Positions 32,839 to 44,514 of a DNA stretch of 64,000 nucleotides are shown in pieces. This DNA comes from Chamaecyparis obtusa (lineage: Eukaryota > Streptophyta > Pinopsida > Cupressales > Cupressaceae). Location of the stretch: positions 1 through 64,000 of the forward strand of contig BSBK01014773.1 of assembly GCA_027943335.1 (NCBI GenBank). The letters run 5' to 3'. Under the pieces are notes generated by a model. It was given only the letters and a program-made list of their open reading frames with translations. It was not told the origin of the DNA and made no database searches. Each line of letters opens with the position of its first letter. The first letter of the stretch is position 1. The position numbers were made by a program, and so were the translations under genes.

Positions 32839-34692
32839 ATGTTCAGGCAATTTTTGTGTTTATGGGAAAGAGAATCCAAAAACCCCATAAAGAATTATCA
32901 TTACTTCTCAAATGTGTGGAGAGAGAGATGTTTGAATCAGAGGGATTACTTGGCTAATAAGGACAACAAGTGCGCTCTTGGCATTATTGCTATTAATGGC
33001 ACCCGGAGATCTGTTAGACCTGGCAATATGGAGCCCATTTCCCAACATTTCACCCAAGGCCATCATTTTAAGCATACCCTTTCCTTGAAACGGCCACGCA
33101 AAAACAAGTGGTTTTTTATGATCTACCAAGAATCTTAGCTCTTAGGTTCTTAGGATATTCTGGCATAGGACAAGCAAAGTTTGGAGATGGGAGGCAACAC
33201 TCTTCGTATTGAACTTGACAAGATTGATGAAGCTTTCACCTTTGATACATTGGTGTCCCACTATTGCAAAGAAAGTGGCATTTGGGGGTTTATGGAGTGA
33301 ATGAAAGGTGGGCATGATGAGAGAATCTCCAGGCAATTCATTGCATCCTAGAACAACATAAGTGTCTCAGTTGGGAGCATTCATTTCCAGCTCAATGAAG
33401 AAGTCAATGTAAAGGCGAAGAGGCTCTTAATGGAGGGGAGGAAATACAAAAAAACCAGCCAGACTCCTAACCCAACTAGCCTTAACCAATTTTTTAAGGA
33501 AGGTGAGAAGCCAGTGATGAAACAAGGGGGTTTTAACAGGGAAGAGCTGTCGGACTTCTGGGAAAAGATATGTCTCATTATCATGAAATATTTTATGCTA
33601 GAAGGTAAGTTCACTATTTTCTACTACTACCACTTACCGTTCTTGAATCATTTTAGAAATAAGGATTTAATTTCTATACCCTTCTATCTATTGCACTCCA
33701 TAGAGAGTAATATCTTGGATATTAAGGACAACCCTGATAAATGAATTCCTATCCTCCATCAGGGCCTCCTTCTCTGCATTTACCACTTCCATAAGGCCAT
33801 CTGCCTAGCTCCCCAATCCCCCCCTATTATCTAGGAGATGACCTAGGAGGAATCCACAGCCAAAACTAAAATTCCCACACATTCCACCTCCCAGTCAGTC
33901 CAGGTTATCTAGGAGTTTGTGCTAGGTGTCAAGGAGGGTAGAAACTAAAAAAAATGTGTCAAAAAAACTTTCAATAGGTAGGAGGGTCAGGATGAGTCAC
34001 ATGTCTCTGAGTTTGTGGAAAATAAAGATCAGAAGGAGGCTGACAGTACTCCTGAGACCAAACAAAGGCCCAAAAAAAGGAGAATGATGGAGAGTCAGGT
34101 TAACCTAGAGGTTGACTTGAGTGGCTCAGGCTATAGAAGGTATAATAGGATCACCAAGGAGTAGTGTAAAACCAGGATGATGGAAGTGGCCTCTAGAGAG
34201 AAGTCCCTATCTGAGAAAGACTCTCACACCACTGAGTCTAAAAAAGGGTCTTCAAAAGATCACTTGAGTCCTATTAGGACTAGTAACACTCCCCCACCCA
34301 ACACCTAGCATTCCATGGAAATCCCCCATAACCCCTCTCTGCCCCTTAGCCCTATTCATGATCCCCAAGATAAACCCCCTACCGTTAAGTACATGGCTAG
34401 GGTTCTAGCTGACAAAATCAATTTTAAGGGCACTCTCAAGAGAAGGTTCTCTGAGATGGATAAGAAGATTGTGGATATCAAACAGAATATGTACGAACTT
34501 AATCACCACTACATGATGACTAACAAATTTTCTTTGAAGGTCATGTGCATTTTGTCTATGAACCTCTATAATGTGCAGGGAAAGCTGGCGGGAGGTAGTT
34601 TGGAAGCAGATGAGGATAACAAGGATCTTTTCCTGTTTCTGCAGGAGTGGGCTAGGACCCTGATGTCTAAGCATCTAGGTGGTAAGAACTAA
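32839..34692 (+). pseudogene. Third LINE reading frame (ORF3), about 618 codons, unknown function
   Basis: I do not recognise a named family with confidence. One plus-strand frame runs from ATG 32839 to the TAA at 34690 with 13 in-frame stops (10 TAG, 2 TGA, 1 TAA) and no frameshift. The middle (about 33200-33740) reads like a folded domain: ERISRQFIAS, RRLLMEGRKYKKTSQ-type text, IMKYFMLEGKFTIFYYYHLP, LNHFR and IPFYLLHSIESN. The general pattern resembles plant-transposon-associated or PMD-like domains. A charged low-complexity linker (33850-34310) follows. A helical, probably coiled-coil end comes last (KRRFSEMDKKIVDIKQNMYE, 34435-34500). It starts about 55 nt after ORF2 ends. Confidence 0.6.
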
Positions 34693-35026
34693 CTGCTGGT
34701 GGTCATGAGCTGGTCCTTTTTGTTTGGGCATGGCCCTCGGCTCCCCTATTCCATGTTTGGGGTTAAATTTATTTTAGTTAGCTTTTGGTTCAGCCCTACG
34801 TGGCTTATGAATGTTAATTTAACTGCTACTTTTCATTTTAAGTACTCTGGTTTAATCATTTTGATTAGTACTATGATATATGTTTTTTGATAGGGGTAGA
34901 TTTGACTTGGTGATTCTTCTTTCAAACTATTTTAACTACTTTGACTAGTGCCATTAATGCGTTGTTAATGTGCATCTAGTCCTTTGTCCCATGGGCCAAC
35001 ACCCTCTTGCTATTTTTTCTATCAGA
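34693..35026. other. Probable LINE 3' UTR and adjoining sequence
   Basis: T-rich sequence without a gene follows ORF3. The LINE probably ends in here, but no poly(A) tail or target duplication marks the point. Confidence 0.4.
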
Positions 35027-35395
35027 ATGCTGGCTAACTTCACCCAAATATGGATAAAGATAGAAACTCAATTATTTTTTCAAGAGCTTCTTTTGACTTT
35101 TATTTTTAATTATATACTAAATCTATGATTTGTTCTAATCATCTTCTACATATTCAAGTACTAGCTAATAAAGTTGTCCTTGGAGTTGTCCATGTCTAGA
35201 CTTTAATCGACAATTAGGCTACAAAAATGTTGGCTAACTTCACCCAAATATGTAGAAAGATAGAAATTCAATTCTTCTTTCAAGAGCTTCTATTGACTTG
35301 CATTTTTTCATAAACATATTCTAGTGCAAGTGAATAAAATTGCCGTTGGAGTTGTCGATGTGTATATTTCAATAGAGAATTAGGCTAACAAAATT
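35027..35395 (+). repeat. Tandem duplication, two diverged units of about 170-200 bp
   Basis: Unit 1 (35027-35227) and unit 2 (35228-35395) both begin TGYTGGCTAACTTCACCCAA. They share GATAGAAA(C/T)TCAATT, CAAGAGCTTCT, GGAGTTGTC and AATTAGGCTA in order. They differ by substitutions and short indels. Confidence 0.75.
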
Positions 35396-36751
35396 TTTGA
35401 TTTTGCATGTATGTGATGTTGCCCTTTTATTCGGGGTGCATATCCTCCCTAAAGGATTAGATGTAGCTATTGTCATAGTGATCATGTGAGGCATAACTTT
35501 CATGGCTCTTCTCAATATTGAGGACATCGATTGCCTCAACAATTATGTAGGCCTTTTGTTACTTCTTAGCCATGTGACATTGGTGTTTGAGGCTATCTAG
35601 AGTCCTCAATTGAGTTTGGTTATCTCTCTTCGCAGAAATGCACTCTAATTCAATAAGGAAAATGGAGAAGGGTCCATTATAGGATGGGAGTCTATTTGTG
35701 ACTGTTAGGACCTTTTGGATGGTTGGGAAGCCCTTTGATTATGATCCACCATCCTTCCACTAATTATATAAGTATTGCTACATATTGTTTTGATTGTTAT
35801 GTACATTTTTAGTTTAGTTTGTTAAGGGCTTTTCCTTGACTAGAATTTTTTAGGTGTGATAACATTCTCAATATTTTTTAAAATTTATATAATAATAGTT
35901 TTAAAATAATATAATAAAAAATTATACATCATGCAAAAATAAATCAAAAAAATTAATAAATAGTAAACAAAAAATACAATTGAAACTATAACCACTTAAT
36001 GGAAGTACTATCATTCTTCTTTATGTTGGTGCTATATTTTGTAAGTCATTATTTAGCCAATTGTCGAATTTTTATTCCATGTCCTCTTGTTTTCAATGAT
36101 TAAATTAGTATCAATTAGCATGAAAAGGTATATTCCAAAATGTCACGTTGGGTATTTTTAATAGGTGAGAAATGTGTTTCTATAGTCACATAGTCATTGC
36201 CAAAGCATATAGTGAAGTTGTCATTTGTAATGAAGAAGACAAACAAGCTCTTAGTGATAGGGGCACACCATCTTCCTCAACACCTAGAGTGGGTTAGTGG
36301 CACTGAGTCTAAAAAAAACATATTTATAAGACAAAGAAAATATGATTGTAACAAAAAGGAAATATGGTTATGCAAAATTTGAGTTTTATGATGAGAATTC
36401 AAATGTAAAATGTGAGCTCTGCAAAAGAAATAGTTTTTTCTAAAATAGAGTTGAGAAATTCAAGACAAACCTAGACATAGGTCATGGGTTTACTATAATA
36501 TTCTCCTAATAGTTAAATTTTATCTCAGTTTTCTTTTGAAGACTTTCATATATGAGTGTTTGTCCATGTCATCTCTTACACTTGAAAGTCACAATAGTTG
36601 TGATAATTTTCTTGGAAAGGAGTGACACCTTCTTAATATGCCCCCTTTACCAACATCTATAAGCATCTGAGACACAATTTGTGTGGGATGGGAGAGATAC
36701 AAAAATAAGTATTATCCTTTGTTAGAATATTATTTTAGTACTGGTGGATAT
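35396..36751. other. Intergenic sequence left of the 18-kb Gypsy element
   Basis: No gene or element is recognised. A 61-codon open frame at 36197 has no similarity I can name. The Gypsy insertion point is at 36751/36752. Confidence 0.5.
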
Positions 36752-37767
36752 TGTAATACCCCAAAATTGGCACCTAATCATTTGAATCAATTTTGGTGCA
36801 TTTCTTCAATTTCATATCTTCAAAGTCCTAGTTCACTAGGCAATTTTCTCTCTCCTACTTGACTTTACTTGACATGATGTCAATTGCAAAAACACTAATT
36901 TGCAATAATCAAATATTAAATTAATTCCTAAGTCCTAGACTTTATTTGGCTAAATAATCTCTAATATAAGTTAATTTAATTATAAAGTCCTAAGTGCTTT
37001 TAATTAAATTAAATCCACCCCATTAGCTAAATACCCTTGAAAGGAATTAATAAATCTTTAGTTAATTGAATGGACACCACTTTATTTGAATTTAATAATT
37101 CAAATTATTCGAAAGGTCACCTCTCCACATGTGGCAAATTTCATTCTTTTAATTAAATAATTCTTGTCTTTTTGTCTCAAAGGGGAATGAAGAGTCAGGA
37201 GTTTCAAATCAAGAAACTCTTCATTCCTCTCCGGGCTTTTCTTTTTAAGGAGCCTCTTTTTCTCATTTATGGAAGGGAAATTTGGAGAGTAATTGAAGTA
37301 TAGTGAATTTTTATCTCATTTGATTCAAAGCTTTTTTATTGCATATCTAGTCTATTATCTCATCTTAGTTTAATCTTGCATATCATCTTAGAGTAAATTT
37401 GCTTAATTGTTCTTAGATTAATATCATCTTTATTTCAAAATCAACTAAAAATTTGCATTTCATATTTCCTTTCAAGTACTTTAGATTAATTGCATATTTC
37501 TCTCAAAGCATTCCTAGATTAATTGCATTCATCTTAGTTTGATTTTGCTATGGCTCTCTTGGAAAATCCTCCGTTGTAGTAGCGGTCTTATGGTTGTTGG
37601 CTCTCTAATCTAAGAGCGATTAAACACCCCGCCTGCATAGGAGGCAACAGGTCGCTTCCTCATGAATTTCAGATTGAATAATTCATATTCTCTTCATAAT
37701 TCGATCATAGGAGTAAGGACTATGTTGCGTTTGTGCCTGATTTAGAGGTCACATTCAAGCACACACA
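36752..37767 (+). repeat. 5' LTR of the 18-kb Gypsy element
   Basis: It begins TGTAATACCCCAAAATTGGC and ends AAGCACACACA. It is collinear with 53796-54809. Differences cluster at CG sites, for example CGCCTGC versus CGCCCGC and AATTCGATC versus AATTTGATC. Confidence 0.93.
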
Positions 37768-37770
37768 TTT

Positions 37771-37788
37771 TGGCGCCCACTGTGGGAC
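37771..37788 (+). promoter_or_regulatory. Primer-binding site of the Gypsy element
   Basis: TGGCGCCCACTGTGGGAC lies 3 nt after the LTR, the usual position and style for plant Ty3/Gypsy primer sites. I do not assign the tRNA. Confidence 0.8.
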
Positions 37789-37843
37789 AGAAAATCTGGT
37801 TTCTGGCCTTATTTTTATCTTTTTTGAGAAGTAAATTATGCTC

Positions 37844-38044
37844 TATCATGCGTCTGTACTATCTATGTACAGATTTTTGCGTGAGAATCTAGAGTAAGCC
37901 GCGCGAAGTTTCACCCCTGTGGTACTCTCTCGCGCGAGATTTAAGTTATCTCACCCAGACCCTGTACTACCTCGCGTGATATTTTAGTTATCTCACCCCA
38001 CACACTGTACTTTCTCACGCGGCCTGGTACTTTCTCATGCGAGA
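37844..38044. repeat. Cluster 1 of degenerate TCTCGCGCGAGA palindromes (7 copies)
   Basis: Copies are near 37844 (TATCATGCGT), 37876 (TTGCGTGAGA), 37898 (CCGCGCGAAG), 37926 (TCTCTCGCGCGAGAT, the perfect form), 37970 (CTCGCGTGAT), 38013 (TCTCACGCGG) and 38033 (TCTCATGCGAGA). Spacing is 20-45 bp. Variation from the perfect form is mostly C to T or G to A within the CGCG core. Confidence 0.75.
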
Positions 38045-39558
38045 CCTGGTCTTAGTGCTATTAAATTTGCAGTTTCTGTCTTTCCTGTGTCTGGTTTCTA
38101 ATAATTTCTGATAACTATTGTTGCTTATTTCTCTGATATTTAATAGCATAACAATTTTTGCAGGACACTTGTCAAAGAATTTGAAAACATACTAATGGTT
38201 TGATTACAGGACAATTGTTGAAGATTATTAAAATGTTGTGTTTGTTTCCTACTTTATTCACTAGTTTAATTAGGGCTACGTTAAAATTTCTTGAGGATTT
38301 CAATAGTGAGTAGGAATTTTGGCTCTTCATTACATGGAGGTGATGACCATGAATGAATCCAAAATTCTAATGATCTTACTAATATGACAAATTCTTGGGG
38401 AAGCGGAGAAAGTTAGCAAATCTTTAGCACTTCTATTCGCCAGGGGATTATGCTCTTCTCTCCTTGAGAGAGAACCAAAAACCCAAAAGCGTGTAGATTT
38501 GGTGAGGTGAAACTAACTCGGTGATTAAATTTCTTGATTTGTTTGGGTGAGGAAATGGAATAGAGAAGTATGCTCTTCTCCCTTTGGGAGAATCAGAAAA
38601 TCAGACCCCCAAATCTAAACCAAGTCCAGTGTCACCTTTAGAGGTCCTGCCGGTATTGAACCTCTGGGAATGACCCAAGTGAGTACACACCTATTGCCAG
38701 TGATTCCACCTCACTATAATAAAGAAAGTTTTGTTGAGTCTAAAGAATCCAAAACCATGGTAACTTCCTTTTCATGACTTTGACGATCATCATTGAAAGG
38801 CCCTATCTATTGCACTAAGCAGCGCCGCTCCGAGCCCTGCTTGCGGGGGTGTGTGATTTTTAGGTGTTGGTGTGGCTGTGAGGCCTCAACCCTATATGAG
38901 GGGCACCAAAGGTTATTGTGAATGGAAGCCTAGTAAAAAACCTTCTTAGCTAGTGGCCTACCCGGTTCACCTCCGAAAGGAGTCATTATCTTTGCACAAG
39001 GAGGGGGAAGAATCTCTCCGTATGTTTATCATACACAGATTCCCATCATAGGCATACACCTAGATTTTTGGAGGCAGTTGCAACACTGGCCCCTGCTACA
39101 AGGGTAACCTTTGAATGTACACTGTTGAGTCCTTGGAAACACCAAAAACACGGGCGCCCTCTAGGGGGTGACACGGCTGTGTGAGGTGCACATATGCACA
39201 TAAGCAATGGGGCAAAGGTTTTGTCTTCTCACCATTTTTTTTGTAGGACTAGGCTATGTGTTTGTTATTGAGTCTTAAACATTGTCCATACATTATCAAA
39301 CAAAGACTCCCCTGATGCTATCAAGTTGCCTTGTCCTTGATAGGTCTATTAATGACTACTTCTTGCTTCACAAGTGCTTGATCTAAACCATTGTGTCTTT
39401 AAACAAATGCTTGGAATCCCAAAACAAGCTTGTTGATTAAACAATTTTGCAAACCTGTCAGGAAATTGCATTTTCTGTCAGACATCAGTCCAGGCTGTAC
39501 CCTAAAATTCAACTCAAACCTCAAAAATTATGTCAAAACTATTAGATTTTGCCTATTT

Positions 39559-39681
39559 CCTGCGTGAGCTTTTAGCTTTAGAGCACTTCCTCGCATGAGA
39601 CTTTGTTCTTTTGCATGAAGATCTATGTTCTCTCACATGAGCTTGTATTTTCTCACGTGGTCAGGTGTTTTCTCACGCGAA
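39559..39681. repeat. Cluster 2 of degenerate TCTCGCGCGAGA palindromes (6 copies)
   Basis: Copies are near 39559 (CTGCGTGAGC), 39589 (CTCGCATGAGA), 39610 (TTGCATGAAG), 39631 (TCTCACATGAG), 39651 (TCTCACGTGG) and 39671 (TCTCACGCGAA), spaced about 20-30 bp. The cluster ends about 370 bp before the gag start. Confidence 0.72.
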
Positions 39682-40053
39682 CCTATAGAACAGTTTTCCA
39701 AAATAGAGACCTATTTGCAGTTGACTGCTTGACTTTTTATCTGATCTACTTTTTACCTGTGATCTATTTTTCTATTTTCCTATCGTTCACGATCAGAAAC
39801 TGGTTGTCTCAAGTAAGGAATTGATCGATCTTTGCTTTGACTTGCATTATCTCTCATCAGTTCATCTTATCTCTTTATGCCTTTTGTACCTCATTTTGCG
39901 ATAGTCTTATCTAGGCTATTCTAGCCACCTCTTTTGACGATTCATACTTGGTTCATCTCACATCTTGGCTATTCTAGCCATTTATCTCCTTTGCATTATC
40001 TTAGAGATAGAGTCTAGCATTATCCTGAATCTTTTCTCATCACATCTTTGTCT

Positions 40054-42684
40054 ATGACTGTCATGACTCGAAGTGGCAAGACTTATCCCATTCAGAACGC
40101 TGATCAAGATCAAAGTAAACCTCATAATCAAGACATAGGTCATTCCAAATTTGTTGAGAAGTCTGAACTTTGTGAGAGTTCTTCAAATTAATCATTAAGC
40201 ACTCCACAAGATAATTTTTCTCAAACATCTCCTCTGGTCTTCCAAGAGTTCTTTAATCCTTTATTTGAATCACAATCTAGTTTGTCTCTCCAAGAACAAG
40301 ACAACTCCTATTTTCAAAACAATTCATTGTTTTGTGGCTTTGGAAGATCATTTCCTCAGACGGAACCTATTATTGAGACCATTGATCCCGCTGAAGATAG
40401 TGATTCATCTGAAACTAGTTACACACCAAAGGTTACATTGGCTGCACCTTTTCGACATCATTCTCATCACTTTACTGAAGCTTCGATTGTAGCACAGATC
40501 CTTCTTAACAAGATGGGAACCAAGAACCCATTTGACTTTCAACCTGGCCAATATAGCCAAACTCAAAATCAATCTCAGAATAATTAGCACCATGGTCAAT
40601 CTTCTCATGACCAAAATTAGACTCACCAAAATCAGTCTCATAACAACAATCAATCTTGCAACAAAACTCAAAATGATCAACAAGCAGCGTATAACTATCG
40701 TCCTCCTCCATATGATCAAAATCAAGATGATCAACAAGACCAATTACCAAGCATATATGAGATTATTGGTAATGAGGATGATGTAATCACTCAAAATGAT
40801 ATAAATGCTGCGAAGGCTAACAAGAGTCTCATTAAAATGATGGAGATCATTCTTCTAGAAGAAAAAGAAAAGTATTTTCTTGAGTTGGCTAAACAAGGAG
40901 ACAAACTACCCCTGGATTTCCAAGTGGAAACTATTGTAGCTAAAGAAGAAGAAACTGAACCCGCTAAGCTACAAAAGATGATTCAAAGTATGCAAGATCA
41001 AATTACTCAACTGACAAAAGAAAAGGATAAACCCGCGCAACCATTTACATTGGAGAGTATATGTCCTTTTCCTTTTGATAAGAATATTCACATGCCTCCT
41101 TTTCCAAGAGGGGTAGAGTTACCCAAATATGACAAATACATGGGTACAACTGATCCTCAAGATCATCTAAGGGAGTTTGGAGCCTTCTCTATGGAATTCA
41201 TGCATGACCAAACATATCTTATGAGACTATTTCCCCATCGCTTGGGCGGGCCAACTATGGAATGGTTTTGTCGGTTGCTTCCTGGCATTAAGACATTTGA
41301 TGAGATTGCTAATCTTTTTCTTCAGCATTACTCTCACAACATTCAACATCCTATCAACATTAGTGACTTGTGCAACTTGAAACAATGATAGGGAGAGTCC
41401 TTCTTGTCCTTCCTCCAAAGGTGGAGACAACTATGCATGAAATATCCTCGTAAATTGCCTGAATCTGAGAAACTTGATATCTTTTTGGACAATCTTCTCC
41501 TAGAGTTCAGTTATCAGGTATATTTACAAGGTCCTTTGACATTTGATAATATGATAAAAGAGGTTGTAAGGATAGAAGCCTTCATGATTAAAAAGGGAGA
41601 GTTAACTCTGAATAAGGACAATAAACAAGGATTCTCAATGAACAAGGACAAAGGAAAGAATGTGAACAAAAACAAAGATGTGGTCAATGATGGAGTGGTT
41701 GATAACGTCACCATGAAGCCTTTGAAGCCTATCTTTAATCTTACTTCTAGTATGCAAGTGGCTAAGGCTATTGAAAAGACCACCACAATAGATAATTGAC
41801 AAGATTCAAAGTTTTCTAAGAACAAACCCTGGGTCAATCGACCTAAGCGTGACTTCACTCCTTTGGGAGAGCCTCTTGATGTGGTCTTTAAAACTCTTGT
41901 AGAGAGTCAGGTGCTCACTCTATTGGAAAAGTGTCTTTATGACCCACAACCAAGACCTTATTGGTGGAATGACAATGATTACTATGACTACCACCAAAAC
42001 ATTGGCCGTAAGATGTCTAATTGTCATCAGCTGAGGCACAAAGTTCAAGATCTCATTGATAAGCATGAAATTCTTGTGGAAAACCATAACAAGAATTTAG
42101 ACCATCAAGCATTTAAGAATCCTTTCCCTCCTCATGAGAAAGGTGAGTCTTCCACACCTAAGAACAACAATGCCAAGGTTGATTATACATACACTGCTAC
42201 GGATAATGTCATCAACATGCTTGAACCTGTTGGAGTTGATTATTGCAATATGGCTTCTTCTGAGGGGAATGGCGATGTCCCCAAACCTAAGACTCCATTT
42301 ATCTTACGTAGTTCTGCCTCTTGGTCATCTAAATCTGAACAAACTCATGATTGTGCTAATGTCATTACTCGTTCACGTGGAAGAGTTGTGCTAAAAGGCC
42401 TTGATCCTTTGAAGCAAACTATGGGTAACAATTCCTCGAAACAAACTGTAGACAGGGCTTCTCTAAAACAAGTTATTGATAAGACTACCGCTGGTCCTAC
42501 CAGCAAAGCTTCTAAATTGACCCCTACGCCTAATGCTACTATTTACAATATTTTAGATCAACTCCAGTGAACTAATGCTCAGATTACCATCTTTGAGTTG
42601 CTGAAAATCTCGCCTGCTCACAGGCAAATTTTGGATAAAGCTCTTGCTGAGGAAAACATCCCCAAAGACCTTGATCTTAATTAG
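40054..42684 (+). pseudogene. gag: Gypsy gag (stop-riddled, frame preserved)
   Basis: The start ATG 40054 (a second in-frame ATG follows at 40063) opens MTVMTRSGKTYPIQN, typical of plant Gypsy Gag. A glutamine/asparagine-rich part follows (40270-40740). Then comes the capsid-like retrotransposon Gag domain, with LPKYDKYMGTTDPQDHL near 41120, LFPHRLGGPTMEWF near 41230, and FLQRWRQLCMKYP near 41405. The frame never shifts. Stops fall at 40189 (TAA), 40585, 40618 and 41389 (TAG), 41386, 41797 and 42568 (TGA) and 42682 (TAG). Most fit CAG or CGA originals. I see no clear zinc knuckle. Confidence 0.88.
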
Positions 42685-44514
42685 TTCCAATCTATGGTGG
42701 GTCATCTAACTTCACTGCATTATTTGTCTTTCTCTAAAGAAGATGATCACTCACTGAGTCACCCACATAATGCTCCCCTACACATAGAAGTGATGATAGG
42801 TCCTAAGCATGTTCATCACGTGCTTATTGATAATGGTGTTGGTCTTAACATCTACTCTACCAAATTGCTTACTCAGCTAGGTTATGATGAAGATTGCATA
42901 GACCCTCACAAAAAGATTACCATCAAAGCCCATGATGAAGAAGAACGCATATACCAAGGCTTAGTTGTGCTCCCTATCCATGTAGGACCCATTGAGAGAG
43001 ATGTGACTTTTCAGGTGTTGGATATTCCTTTGGCATACAACATTTTGTTGGGTAGGGCATGGATTCATGAGATGCAAGCTGTACCATCCACTTACCATCA
43101 ATGCATCAAGTTTCCTTTCCATGGTGCAGAAGTTACTATTCCAGCTAATACCAATTTTTCTTGCAACACTCTTACGCAATCTCTCGACAGTTTGGTCCCA
43201 ACAAATAGAGACTCCACTGAGTTCTATGATGCTAAGCTTAGAGAAATGGAACAAACTTTGAAACTTAAAGATACCAGCATGGGAGAGTACCAAATTGAAC
43301 CTGTGCTATCTCTAGTGGCTTTACCCCCATCTCCATGTTCTTATGGGAGACCTTCTGAGAATAACAAGTTTTCCAATAAATTTTCTCAGGTTGTTTATGA
43401 TGGTGCCTTTGTCAAAGCTAAAACACCTTTAGAGGATGAGGAAGAAGAAAGAGCTATCAAAGCTTGGATCTACAAAGGGAAAGAAATAGCTAAGCAGACT
43501 ACTCTCCCAAATTTAGAACAAGAACCCTATAGTGAAGGCTTGAAAATCATGAAGTGCTTCAAATACAAGGGGAGTGGTCCTATAGGGATAAATGATAATG
43601 GATTGCTGAAGCCTATTGAAGCCATGGGTCATCGCTCAAAGGACACTACTAGCCTAGGCTTTAAAAAGAAGGCTTTCCATTTAGGAATGAAGAAATTTGT
43701 GTCCGTACCTAAACTTGAACCTGAGTCAAAATCTGAGGATACTATACCAAAGGTAAATCCAAAAGCTAGCTCTGATGAAGATGTCTTTCATTATCCTATA
43801 CCTCTGGATCTTGCTATGCTCTTTGAAGAGCCTGATGAGCCTATCATTCCTGTTCATATGGTAGAGATTGAGTCTGATGCTGATACCTATTCTAAGGATA
43901 GTTCTGATAAAGCTTCTTTAGTGCATGAATTCACTTATGAGCACTAGAAAGAAACATTGACTAATAATCCTCGTTATACTGGTGAGTGGCATAGATTCAC
44001 ACATTTTGAAAAGAGGTATGAACAAGAAAAACTTCAGCAAGTTGTTAATGCCACCGGAGATGATAATGAGTCTAATGATGATGCTAATGCTGATGGAATT
44101 CCTACATCAAGTACTGACTCACATGAATATGAATTTGACTCTTTGTCTGCTGTTACATTTGATGTGGACATAGATACTGTTCACGTGTATGAAAGACTTC
44201 TCAAAATAGGTGAGGGGTCTAATCCTAAGGCACCCAAATTAGATGCTATCGGTGTTAACATGTCTTCTACTTCTGATGTAGGGTCTCATAGGGATTCAAA
44301 CATTCCTTTCGATGAAATTGCTTTGGGTCTTGACTTGCTTGTCAGTGCTTTTGAGAATCATACCATGAACGCAATCGAACCAGCCATTACACCTACTCTT
44401 TTGCTCCACCATCCCGATCTCATAGATTGGAACTCCCCTTCTACATCCAATGAAGTCCTAATGTTCTAGAATGATTATGAGCTATCCTGTTACCTTCATG
44501 CAATTGAGCCCGTA
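42685..44514 (+). pseudogene. pol: Gypsy protease and linker region
   Basis: Same frame as gag. The aspartic protease core lies near 42820-43060: HHVLIDNGVGLNIYS with the active-site aspartate but Asn-Gly after it, then TFQVLDIPLAYNILLGRAWIHEM. A long acidic linker (43200-44460) joins it to reverse transcriptase. TAG stops interrupt at 43945 and 44467. The enzyme would process Gag-Pol inside the particle. Confidence 0.83.

Larger units (their letters stand above)
32051..34900 (+). mobile_element. L1-type LINE, 3' part (zf-RVT end, RNase H, ORF3, 3' UTR)
   Basis: LINE sequence resumes immediately after the Gypsy remnant with LPPHFCWTIWKERNNRISR, the classic end of zf-RVT. It is followed by RNase H and then by a further long frame on the same strand. 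The strand and the order of parts make it the natural continuation of 19685-24600. A second LINE copy joined by chance cannot be excluded. No poly(A) tail is visible near 34900, so the 3' end is approximate. Confidence 0.7.
37789..40053 (+). other. Long untranslated leader of the Gypsy element
   Basis: About 2.27 kb between the primer site and the first gag ATG holds no long frame. It contains two clusters of degenerate CTCGCGCGAG palindromes and two related GATTATGCTCTTCTC-type phrases (about 38447 and 38567). A GC-rich hairpin-prone part is near 38815-38850. Leaders of this length occur in Tat-lineage elements. Confidence 0.65.

Noticed and set aside
36197..36382. Continuation of the truncated Copia element after the LINE
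   Set aside because: I looked for RNase H and LTR sequence at 34.9-36.7 kb. This frame and its surroundings do not match Copia motifs.
40405..40750. Minus-strand frames opposite the Gypsy gag
   Set aside because: They mirror a glutamine/asparagine-rich coding stretch and are shadows of gag.
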